Of a stretch of DNA of 7,218 nucleotides, positions 1 through 5,123 are shown in pieces. Position 1 is the first letter of the stretch. The number at the start of each line of letters is the position of its first letter. Below the pieces are notes generated by a model. That model had not been told where the DNA came from, did no database searches, and saw only the letters and a list, made by a program, of their open reading frames with translations. The translations under genes and the position numbers were made by a program. The DNA comes from an uncultured Lachnospiraceae bacterium (lineage in GTDB: Bacteria > Bacillota > Clostridia > Lachnospirales > Anaerotignaceae). The stretch is taken from NCBI GenBank assembly GCA_944384285.1, contig CALWSX010000074.1, positions 1 through 7,218 of the forward strand. Direction: 5' to 3'.

Positions 1-453
1 TTCATAATGCCAACCCTCTTGAAGAAAAATATTCTTTTGTTTCATAATAAGAGGATTAAAAACAGCATCAAGATAAACGTCCATAAGATTTTTAAAATCT
101 TTTTCATTAGTACTAGCAATAGGATAAACTGTTTTATCAGAATATGTGAGAGCATTTAAATAAGTATTCAAAGAACATTTACTAAGCTCATTAAAAGGAT
201 CCTTTATATCATATTTTTCCGAACCACAGAGAACAGAATGTTCCATTATATGTGCTGTTCCCTGGCTATTAGTTGGCGGAGTCTTGAATGATATAAAAAA
301 CACCCTGTTTTCATCGTCATTTTTTGCTACAATAACTCTTGCCCCACTTTTTATATGTGATAATAGATAAACTTTTGAATTTATGTCATTAACCATGTCT
401 GTCAACTTAACTTCAAAACCGAAGAGTTTTTCATTTGGTTTTAAATCAATCAT
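1..453 (-). CDS. M16C (presequence-protease-like) zinc metallopeptidase, N-terminal part, 3' end beyond window
   Basis: Read on the minus strand this is an open frame of 151 codons with no stop before the window edge. It contains the inverted zinc motif HIMEH at residues 68-72: His68 and His72 would bind zinc and Glu71 would be the catalytic base. Around it is the pattern typical of the M16C/PreP group: TPPTNSQGTAHIMEHSVLCG, then DPFNEL (85-90), SLNTYLNALTY (94-104), TVYPIAS (108-114), LMDVYLDAVFNP (123-134) and QEGWHYE (145-151). The third zinc ligand, a Glu roughly 100 residues later in the family, lies outside the window. Full-length relatives are about 950-1000 residues, so only about 15% is seen. 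No signal peptide is visible, suggesting a cytoplasmic enzyme that degrades peptides in a closed chamber. The ATG at 453 follows GAAAGGA (470-464) by 10 bases. A TTG one codon upstream (456) is the alternative start, and an in-frame TGA just before it rules out anything longer. Confidence 0.9.
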   Translation of the reverse strand, partial: MIDLKPNEKLFGFEVKLTDMVNDINSKVYLLSHIKSGARVIVAKNDDENRVFFISFKTPPTNSQGTAHIMEHSVLCGSEKYDIKDPFNELSKCSLNTYLNALTYSDKTVYPIASTNEKDFKNLMDVYLDAVFNPLIMKQKNIFLQEGWHYE

Positions 454-597
454 CAATCAATTATCCTTTCTAAAATATAAAACCTGTTATAAACTTACAT
501 AAAAACTTTTATTTAAAATATTACTAAAAAAATATATTAAAAATTTTTTGTGCAATGTGATTAAAAATATTTCGTCATAAATATTCCATATTACATA

Positions 598-626
598 ATT
601 ATATTATTATTACACAAAAAATTCAA
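598..626 (-). promoter_or_regulatory. Candidate sigma-A promoter for the M16C peptidase gene
   Basis: On the minus strand, a TTGAAT -35 box (626-621) is followed after 17 bases by a perfect TATAAT -10 box (603-598). Transcription would start near 590 and give an untranslated leader of about 137 bases before the ATG at 453. The region is so A/T-rich that chance TATAAT matches are expected. The 17-base spacing and 4/6 match at -35 make this the best candidate seen for the leftward gene. Confidence 0.45.
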
Positions 627-630
627 CTGT

Positions 631-650
631 ACAAATTTAGACAAATTTAC
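631..650. repeat. Tandem 10-base direct repeat ACAAATTTAG/C
   Basis: ACAAATTTAG (631-640) is followed immediately by ACAAATTTAC (641-650). The second copy runs into the 10-bp palindrome TTTACGTAAA (646-655). The repeat lies 4 bases upstream of the leftward candidate -35 box (626-621). One-turn spacing on the same helix face is compatible with an activator site or UP element, but the composition makes short repeats easy to obtain by chance. Confidence 0.4.
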
Positions 651-809
651 GTAAAAAAACTACTTAAGTTGTCAAATACGTTAAAAATATAATTATTTTA
701 TAAAAACCCAATATTTATTTATACAAAAATGAATAAATGTAATTGTTTTCCATTTATTAATCTTACATAAATATAGTCTATACGATTATATAAAAATAAA
801 TATTTAATG

Positions 810-829
810 TATAAAAATTAATTTTTATA
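810..829. repeat. 20-bp perfect A/T palindrome
   Basis: Two 10-base arms (810-819 and 820-829, left arm TATAAAAATT) form a perfect palindrome without a spacer, and the match fails at the next base on each side. It contains no G or C, so chance occurrence in this composition is not negligible. It could be a binding site, a cruciform-prone element or nothing. Confidence 0.3.
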
Positions 830-917
830 TTTATGAATAAAAAATCAGCATTTTGTTAATTTAATATTTAACAAAAAATTTACATTATTATGCCTGTATT
901 AAAAAATCCAAAATGTA

Positions 918-935
918 TATTTTGTATACAAAATA
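918..935. promoter_or_regulatory. 18-bp palindrome with GntR-family-like core, candidate operator
   Basis: TATTTTGTATACAAAATA is perfectly self-complementary with 9-base arms. Its central TTGTATACAA matches the core of the Bacillus subtilis gnt operator as I recall it. It also fits the TNGT-N(0-3)-ACNA pattern associated with FadR-type GntR regulators. It lies about 130 bases upstream of the rightward -35 box, so a bound regulator would act at a distance or by looping, or would serve a promoter not identified here. No GntR gene is present in the window. The symmetry is seen directly, and the regulator class is inference. Confidence 0.4.
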
Positions 936-975
936 CAAGATGGTATTATTAAAAAAAAATATATTTTTTACATTT

Positions 976-1038
976 TTTGTGCATAAATCATACTTATTAC
1001 TATTATTCACATATATTTATTAGTAGGAATTGCACAAA
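976..1038. repeat. Inverted repeat TTTGTGCA ... TGCACAAA, 47-base spacer
   Basis: TTTGTGCA at 976-983 is repeated in inverted orientation as TGCACAAA at 1031-1038, ending 26 bases before the rightward -35 box. A third copy lies at 547-554. The 11-mer TTTTTTGTGCA is identical at 544-554 and 973-983. The 547-555 copy, TTTGTGCAA, is an exact 9-base reverse complement of 1030-1038. GTGC is rare in this A/T-rich stretch, so three copies suggest a shared binding site, possibly one that regulates both divergent genes. The protein that would bind is unknown. Confidence 0.4.
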
Positions 1039-1064
1039 GTAAAAATCAATTTTATTATTTTACA

Positions 1065-1092
1065 TTGACTTTTTGATATCATTTGGTATAAT
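1065..1092 (+). promoter_or_regulatory. Promoter of the ABC importer operon (extended -10)
   Basis: A TTGACT -35 box (1065-1070) is followed after 16 bases by a perfect TATAAT -10 box (1087-1092), preceded by TGG (1084-1086), which gives the extended -10 TGn element. A/T-rich DNA upstream of the -35 box could act as an UP element. Transcription should start near 1099, leaving a leader of about 88 bases that contains the inverted repeat at 1116-1145. This is the strongest promoter match in the window and suits a heavily expressed lipoprotein gene. Confidence 0.8.
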
Positions 1093-1115
1093 CTTTATTA
1101 GCTTAGCATTACTTT

Positions 1116-1145
1116 TTTTGACAACTAATTATTCATTTGTCAAAA
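1116..1145 (+). promoter_or_regulatory. Leader inverted repeat TTTTGACAA-N12-TTGTCAAAA
   Basis: Two perfect 9-base arms (1116-1124 and 1137-1145) are separated by 12 bases. They lie roughly +17 to +46 from the predicted transcription start and 28 bases before the Shine-Dalgarno sequence of the lipoprotein gene. As DNA this is a plausible repressor operator blocking elongation or promoter clearance. As RNA it would be a weak, U/A-rich hairpin. The leader also has a tandem TTAGC pair (1098-1107) and a further GCTTAGC at 1146-1152, flanking the inverted repeat. TTGACA at 1118-1123 looks like a -35 box but has no -10 partner. Confidence 0.45.
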
Positions 1146-1187
1146 GCTTAGCTGAAAGATGTATAGTTAAAACGGAGGAGATCAAAA

Positions 1188-2348
1188 ATGAAAAAATTAT
1201 TATCACTCGTTCTCTGTGCTGCTCTTATGTTTTCTGTAGCTGCTTGCGGCGGAAATAAAGATGCTGAACAGAGCACAACAAACGAAACAACTGAAACAAC
1301 AGAAACTTCTGAAGCTGGTACTGGCAAAGTTGCTATTATCACAGGTACAGCTTCACAGGGTGAAGAAGAACTTCGTGCTGCTGAACGTATGAAAGAAATG
1401 TTTGGTGACAGAATCGTTACAGCTACATACCCTGATAACTTTACAAAAGAAACAGAAACAACTATTTCTAACGTAATTAGCCTTGTTTCTGACCCTGATG
1501 TAAAAGCTCTCGTTTTCTGTCAGGCAGTTCCTGGTGCTTCAGCTGCTTTTGAAAAAGCTAAAGAAATCAGACCTGACCTTCTTATGATAGCAGGTGTTCC
1601 TGGCGAAAACCCAGAAGTTCTCGCTGCTGCTGCAGATATCGTTCTTTCAGCTGACGAAATTACAGGTATGGGTAATGCTATTCCTGAACAGGCTAAAAAA
1701 ATGGGCGCTAAAACATTCGTTCATTATTCATTCCCACGTCATATGAGCTACCCAACTCTTTCAGCTCGTCGTGACCTTTTCAAAGAAAACTGTGAAAAAT
1801 TAGGAATCCAGTTCATCGATGCTACAGCTCCAGACCCAACAGGTGATGCTGGTGTTGCAGGTGCTCAGCAGTTCATTATGGAAGATGTTCCAAAAATGGT
1901 AGAAAAATACGGCGTTGATACAGCTTTCTTCTCAACAAACTGCTCAATGCAGGAACCACTTATCAAACAGGTTATCGAAACAGGTGCTATTTATCCACAG
2001 CCATGTTGTCCATCACCTTTCCATGGTTTCCCTAACGCTTTAGGCTTAGAAGCTAAATCAACAGAAGCTGAAATGATTGAAGAAGTTACAAATAAAATTG
2101 CTGAACTCGGAAGAACTGGCAGACTTTCAACATGGCCTGTACAGATCAACAGAGTTATGGTTGAAGGCGCAACATACTACGCTCTCGACTGGATGGATGG
2201 AAAAATTACAGAAAAAGTTGATATTGAAAAAATGACAGAAGCTTGTAAAAAAGCTGCTGGCGCAGAAATCACAGCTTCAACTCTTGTAGAAGGCGGAGTA
2301 GAATATCCTAACTACCTTAACCTTCTTTCAGAATTCGTAACATTCTAA
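1188..2348 (+). CDS. ABC importer substrate-binding lipoprotein, DUF3798-like
   Basis: This 386-residue protein begins with a lipoprotein signal: MKK, a hydrophobic stretch (4-19) and lipobox VAAC with Cys20 as the lipidated residue. A Thr/Glu-rich linker follows (about 24-46), then a two-lobed binding-protein-like domain starting at GKVAIITGTASQGEEE (46-61). The fold is inferred from alternating strands and helices such as VKALVFCQAVPG (105-116) and LLMIAGVPGE (131-140). Unusual, probably conserved blocks are HYSFPRHMSYPTLSARRD (179-196), STNCSMQEP (249-257) and PQPCCPSPFHGFP (270-282). From memory these fit the uncharacterised DUF3798 family rather than Bmp or RbsB. It should be anchored outside the membrane and deliver a solute to the permeases encoded downstream. 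The substrate is unknown. The start is firm: GGAGGAG (1174-1180) ends 7 bases before the ATG. Nearly all Glu and Lys codons appear to be GAA and AAA, consistent with strong expression. Confidence 0.85.
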   Translation: MKKLLSLVLCAALMFSVAACGGNKDAEQSTTNETTETTETSEAGTGKVAIITGTASQGEEELRAAERMKEMFGDRIVTATYPDNFTKETETTISNVISLVSDPDVKALVFCQAVPGASAAFEKAKEIRPDLLMIAGVPGENPEVLAAAADIVLSADEITGMGNAIPEQAKKMGAKTFVHYSFPRHMSYPTLSARRDLFKENCEKLGIQFIDATAPDPTGDAGVAGAQQFIMEDVPKMVEKYGVDTAFFSTNCSMQEPLIKQVIETGAIYPQPCCPSPFHGFPNALGLEAKSTEAEMIEEVTNKIAELGRTGRLSTWPVQINRVMVEGATYYALDWMDGKITEKVDIEKMTEACKKAAGAEITASTLVEGGVEYPNYLNLLSEFVTF

Positions 2349-2367
2349 TATCTTAAATAATTGCTCT

Positions 2368-2395
2368 GGGAGGGCTAGTCCCTCCCTTATTTTTA
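2368..2395 (+). terminator. Intrinsic terminator-like hairpin after the lipoprotein gene, probably partial
   Basis: GGGAGGG (2368-2374) and CCCTCCC (2380-2386) form a perfect 7-bp G/C-rich stem around a 5-base loop. TTATTTTTAATT follows, an interrupted T-tract. It begins 19 bases after the lipoprotein stop codon. Within an importer operon, such a hairpin usually lets only part of transcription through and stabilises the upstream mRNA, so that binding protein outnumbers the membrane complex. The interrupted T-tract fits incomplete termination. Confidence 0.75.
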
Positions 2396-2409
2396 ATTAG
2401 TTATTTGAT

Positions 2410-2431
2410 TTTTATTTGTTTTTTATTTGTT
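2410..2431. repeat. Tandem 11-base repeat TTTTATTTGTT x2
   Basis: TTTTATTTGTT occurs at 2410-2420 and again at 2421-2431, followed by TTTTG. The pair overlaps the weak -35 region of the candidate internal promoter. An 11-base period is close to one helical turn. It could be a protein-binding or curved element, or replication slippage in T-rich DNA. Confidence 0.4.
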
Positions 2432-2443
2432 TTTTGATATAAT
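2416..2443 (+). promoter_or_regulatory. Candidate internal promoter for the ATPase and permease genes (extended -10)
   Basis: A perfect TATAAT (2438-2443) is preceded by TGA (2435-2437), forming an extended -10 element. A poor -35 box, TTGTTT (2416-2421), lies 16 bases upstream. Transcription would begin near 2450, giving a leader of about 50 bases. The layout copies the operon promoter (16-base spacer, TTTGRTATAAT) but with a weaker -35 box. It lies just past the hairpin at 2368-2395, so the three membrane-complex genes could be expressed separately from the lipoprotein. Confidence 0.5.
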
Positions 2444-2486
2444 TACGTATACTTGTCTTTTTTTTATGACAAAATCTATAAAATAT

Positions 2487-2492
2487 GAGGTG
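2487..2492 (+). promoter_or_regulatory. Ribosome binding site that fixes the ATPase start at 2500
   Basis: GAGGTG lies 7 bases before the ATG at 2500. An upstream in-frame ATG at 2485 overlaps this Shine-Dalgarno sequence and has no ribosome binding site of its own. It would only add MRCFL to the normal N-terminus, so 2500 is the better start. Confidence 0.8.
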
Positions 2493-2499
2493 TTTCTTA

Positions 2500-4086
2500 A
2501 TGGATATGCAAAAGCCCATTCTTGAGCTTAAGAACATCAAAAAAGAATATTACGGAAACAAAGTTCTTAAAGGTGTTTCTTTAGACATATATCCCGGCGA
2601 AATACACTGCTTAGTTGGTGAAAACGGTGCCGGAAAATCAACACTCATGAACATTCTTTTTGGTATGAGTGTTATCCATGAAACAGGAGGTTTTGAAGGT
2701 GAATTTATCATCGAAGGAAAACCTGCTGTAATTAAAACACCTAACGATGCTTTGGAAAATGGTATCGGTATGGTGCATCAGGAATTTATGCTTATTCCAG
2801 GATTTACAATCGCAGAAAATATTAAACTTAATCGTGAACCTCTTAAAAATAATGCTTTAAGCAGGGTTTTTGGAAAGAGCATGAAAAGTCTTGATACTGA
2901 AAAAATGAAATCAGATGCCAAGGAATCTCTTATGAAACTTGGTATGGACATAGATGAACAGACTATTGTAAAGGGTCTTCCTGTTGGTTATATGCAGTTT
3001 GTTGAAATAGCAAGAGAAATTGATAAAAAAGGTGTTAAAGTCCTTGTTTTTGACGAACCTACAGCGGTTCTTACAGAAAGTGAAGCGGACAAGCTCCTTG
3101 AAGCTATGAAACATCTTGCTGCTGAAGGAATAGGTATACTCTTTATTACACATCGTCTTGATGAAGTTATGGCTGTTTCTAAAAGAATTACTGTTATTCG
3201 TGACGGTAACCATATCCAAACTATGAATACTTGCGATACAGATGTAGTTAAAATCGCAGAATTAATGGTTGGACGTAAAGTTGAAAAAATTGAACGTAAA
3301 GTAAACGCTTCTTCTGATGAAGATATAATGGAAATCAAAAATCTTAAAGTTTCCATGCCAGGCGAGCTTGTAAAAGGCGTTTCATTCTCAATTAAAAAAG
3401 GTGAAATTCTTGGTATTGGTGGACTTGCAGGCCAGGGTAAAATTGGTATTGCCAATGGTATCATGGGCGTTTATAAAGCAAGAGGCGAAGTTACTTTTGA
3501 AGGAAAACCTATCAAATTAAATGATCCACAGGCTTCTATGAGCGCAGGGTTAAGCTTTGTTTCCGAAGACCGTCGTGGTGTAGGGCTTCTTCTTGGTATG
3601 TCTATAGAAGAAAATATGGTTGTACCTTCTATTTACAATTTTAAAAAATACCTTAAAAAATTCCTCATCTTCACACAAAAGGATACTAAGGCTATTCGTG
3701 AAAATGCTTTAAAATATATCGATATGCTTGATATAAGATGTACAGGCCCTACTCAGCCGGTTATGCGTCTTTCAGGCGGTAACCAGCAGAAAGTTTGTAT
3801 CGCAAGAGCTCTTACTCTTGAACCTAAAATCATCTTTGTATCAGAGCCTACAAGAGGTATCGATATTGGAGCAAAGAAAATTGTTCTTGAAACACTTATT
3901 AAGCTTAATGAAGAATACGGAATGACTGTTGTAATAACTTCATCAGAACTTGCAGAGCTTAGAAGTGTTTGTGACAGAATTGCTATTATTTCTGAAGGAA
4001 AACTTTCAGGAATTCTTTCTGCCGAAGCAAGTGACAGCGAATTTGGTCTTTTAATGTCCGGTATTAATAAGAAAGGAGATGAATAA
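2500..4086 (+). CDS. ABC importer ATPase with two nucleotide-binding domains (RbsA/NupO class)
   Basis: This 528-residue cytoplasmic protein carries two fused ATP-binding domains and should power uptake through the two permeases that follow. Domain 1 (about 6-260) has Walker A GENGAGKST (40-48), a Q-loop at Gln94, signature LPVGYMQ (160-166), Walker B VLVFDEPT (181-188) and switch His218. Domain 2 (about 275-520) has a degenerate Walker A, GLAGQGKIG (308-316), where Ile315 replaces Ser/Thr. It has a canonical signature LSGGNQQ (424-430), and a Walker B-like FVSEPTRGIDIGA (446-458) where Ser448 replaces Asp. Ser occupies the switch-His position in ITSSEL (479-484). One composite site (domain 1 Walker motifs plus domain 2 signature) therefore looks competent and the other degenerate, as is usual for sugar and nucleoside importers of this class. 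Length is slightly above the usual 500-510. The ATG at 2500 is chosen over 2485 because of the ribosome binding site. The next gene starts 2 bases after the stop. Confidence 0.92.
   Translation: MDMQKPILELKNIKKEYYGNKVLKGVSLDIYPGEIHCLVGENGAGKSTLMNILFGMSVIHETGGFEGEFIIEGKPAVIKTPNDALENGIGMVHQEFMLIPGFTIAENIKLNREPLKNNALSRVFGKSMKSLDTEKMKSDAKESLMKLGMDIDEQTIVKGLPVGYMQFVEIAREIDKKGVKVLVFDEPTAVLTESEADKLLEAMKHLAAEGIGILFITHRLDEVMAVSKRITVIRDGNHIQTMNTCDTDVVKIAELMVGRKVEKIERKVNASSDEDIMEIKNLKVSMPGELVKGVSFSIKKGEILGIGGLAGQGKIGIANGIMGVYKARGEVTFEGKPIKLNDPQASMSAGLSFVSEDRRGVGLLLGMSIEENMVVPSIYNFKKYLKKFLIFTQKDTKAIRENALKYIDMLDIRCTGPTQPVMRLSGGNQQKVCIARALTLEPKIIFVSEPTRGIDIGAKKIVLETLIKLNEEYGMTVVITSSELAELRSVCDRIAIISEGKLSGILSAEASDSEFGLLMSGINKKGDE
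4074..4078 (+). promoter_or_regulatory. Ribosome binding site supporting a TTG start at 4089
   Basis: AGGAG, inside the last codons of the ATPase gene, lies 10 bases before TTG at 4089. An ATG at 4079 opens a frame that stops after eight codons, and no ATG or GTG exists in the permease frame before its first membrane segment. TTG is therefore the likely start, which may modestly lower or couple translation of the first permease. Confidence 0.7.
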
Positions 4087-4088
4087 TT

Positions 4089-5123
4089 TTGGTAAAATCA
4101 TATATTGAAAAAATCGGTTTACCTCGTGTAATTATTATTGTATTCCTCCTTTTACTCATTTTAGCCGCATTCCTTCAGGGCCAAAATATGTCAATGCTTA
4201 CTACAGACGTACTTGTACGTTTTGGTATGAACGGTATATTAACACTTGCTATGGTTCCTGCCATACTTTGTGGTACAGGTCTTAACTTTGGTATTGCTGT
4301 TGGTATAATTGCAGGTTTAGTTTCGGGTATTTGGAGTATAGATTTAGGACTTACAGGTTTAACAGGTATTATGTTTGCTATCTGTGTTTCTGTTCCTTTT
4401 TCAGTTGTATTTGGTTATTTATACGGAAAACTTTTAAATGCTGTTAAAGGCAGTGAGATGGTTGTTGGTACTTACGTAGGTTATTCTGTAGTTTCTCTTA
4501 TGTGTATAGGTTGGCTTGTACTTCCTTTTAAAAGCCCTACTCTTGTATGGCCTATTGCAAAAGCAGGTCTTCGTAATACCATAACCCTTGATGGGTATTA
4601 TGAAAAAATATTTAATAATTTCTTATCTTTTCAAATAGGATCTGTTACTATCCCTACCGGTCTTCTTCTTGTATTTGCTCTTGCATGTTTTATAATGTTT
4701 ATTTTCTCAAGAACAAAAACAGGTATAGCTATGAAGGCTGTAGGTGACAACAATATGTATGCTGTAGCTGCCGGTATTAATGTAAATAAAATGAGAATGC
4801 TCGGCACAATTATTTCTACTGTTCTTTCTGCTGTAGGTATAATTGTTTATGCGCAGGCTTTCGGTTTCTATCAGCTCTATCAGGCTCCGCTTAATATGGC
4901 TTTTATGCCTGTAGCTGCTGTACTTTTGGGTGGTGCATCAACCAATAAAGTTAAAATTTCTCACGTTGTTATTGGTACACTCCTCTTCCAAGCTCTTATT
5001 ACAATCGCTCTTCCTGTTGCTAACCAGATTGCTCCAGAAGGCGGTCTTGCAGAAGTTTCAAGGCTTATTGTATCAAACGGTATTATTCTTTATGCCTTGA
5101 CTCAGTCAGGAGGTAAAAAATAA
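4089..5123 (+). CDS. ABC importer permease, first subunit (BPD_transp_2 class)
   Basis: This 344-residue protein is mostly hydrophobic, with about 8-10 membrane segments. Clear ones are near 12-30, 47-63, 66-82, 91-112, 124-146, 187-207, 238-258, 267-283, 288-310 and 322-338. The cytoplasmic coupling-loop signature typical of sugar and nucleoside importer permeases is TGIAMKAVGDNN followed by AAGINVNK (211-234). GLNFGI (64-69), LRNTI (161-165) and LLGGAS (279-284) recur in the next gene, so the two permeases are paralogues that probably form a heterodimeric channel. Relatives include NupP/NupQ of nucleoside importers and RbsC of ribose importers. The substrate cannot be deduced. Translation starts at a TTG 2 bases after the ATPase stop, and the stop codon shares one base with the next ATG, so translation is probably coupled through the cluster. 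Confidence 0.88.
   Translation: MVKSYIEKIGLPRVIIIVFLLLLILAAFLQGQNMSMLTTDVLVRFGMNGILTLAMVPAILCGTGLNFGIAVGIIAGLVSGIWSIDLGLTGLTGIMFAICVSVPFSVVFGYLYGKLLNAVKGSEMVVGTYVGYSVVSLMCIGWLVLPFKSPTLVWPIAKAGLRNTITLDGYYEKIFNNFLSFQIGSVTIPTGLLLVFALACFIMFIFSRTKTGIAMKAVGDNNMYAVAAGINVNKMRMLGTIISTVLSAVGIIVYAQAFGFYQLYQAPLNMAFMPVAAVLLGGASTNKVKISHVVIGTLLFQALITIALPVANQIAPEGGLAEVSRLIVSNGIILYALTQSGGKK

Larger units (their letters stand above)
454..1187. other. Long, extremely A/T-rich divergent intergenic region
   Basis: These 734 bases between two divergent genes contain no convincing coding sequence on either strand. By eye they are overwhelmingly A and T, clearly more so than the flanking genes. They hold a leftward promoter (598-626), a rightward promoter (1065-1092), a tandem repeat (631-650), two long palindromes (810-829 and 918-935), three TTTGTGCA elements (547-554, 976-983, and inverted at 1031-1038) and a leader inverted repeat (1116-1145). 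The A and T runs suggest curved DNA or UP-element-like stimulation of the promoters. I see no recognisable riboswitch, and no tRNA or known small RNA. Confidence 0.8.

Noticed and set aside
670..675. TGTCAA, a perfect minus-strand -35 box (TTGACA)
   Set aside because: No acceptable -10 hexamer is found at 16-18 bases on the minus strand; the pair at 598-626 is better.
1118..1123. Perfect TTGACA -35 box in the leader
   Set aside because: No -10-like hexamer lies 15-19 bases downstream; the sequence is part of the inverted repeat at 1116-1145.
1100..1187. Possible purine or other riboswitch in the operon leader
   Set aside because: The leader is under 90 bases, A/U-rich, and lacks the conserved junction and loop sequences of purine, TPP, SAM or similar riboswitches. 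Only a simple inverted repeat is present.
1073..1258. Open frame of 61 codons on the plus strand
   Set aside because: It begins with TTG inside the operon promoter, lacks a ribosome binding site and overlaps the start of the lipoprotein gene in another frame.
1148..1342. Minus-strand open frame opposite the lipoprotein signal region
   Set aside because: It lies antisense to a clear lipoprotein gene and has no recognisable domain or ribosome binding site.
2911..3464. Two minus-strand open frames opposite the ATPase gene
   Set aside because: They are antisense to conserved ATPase motifs, and their low-complexity translations resemble no protein family I know.
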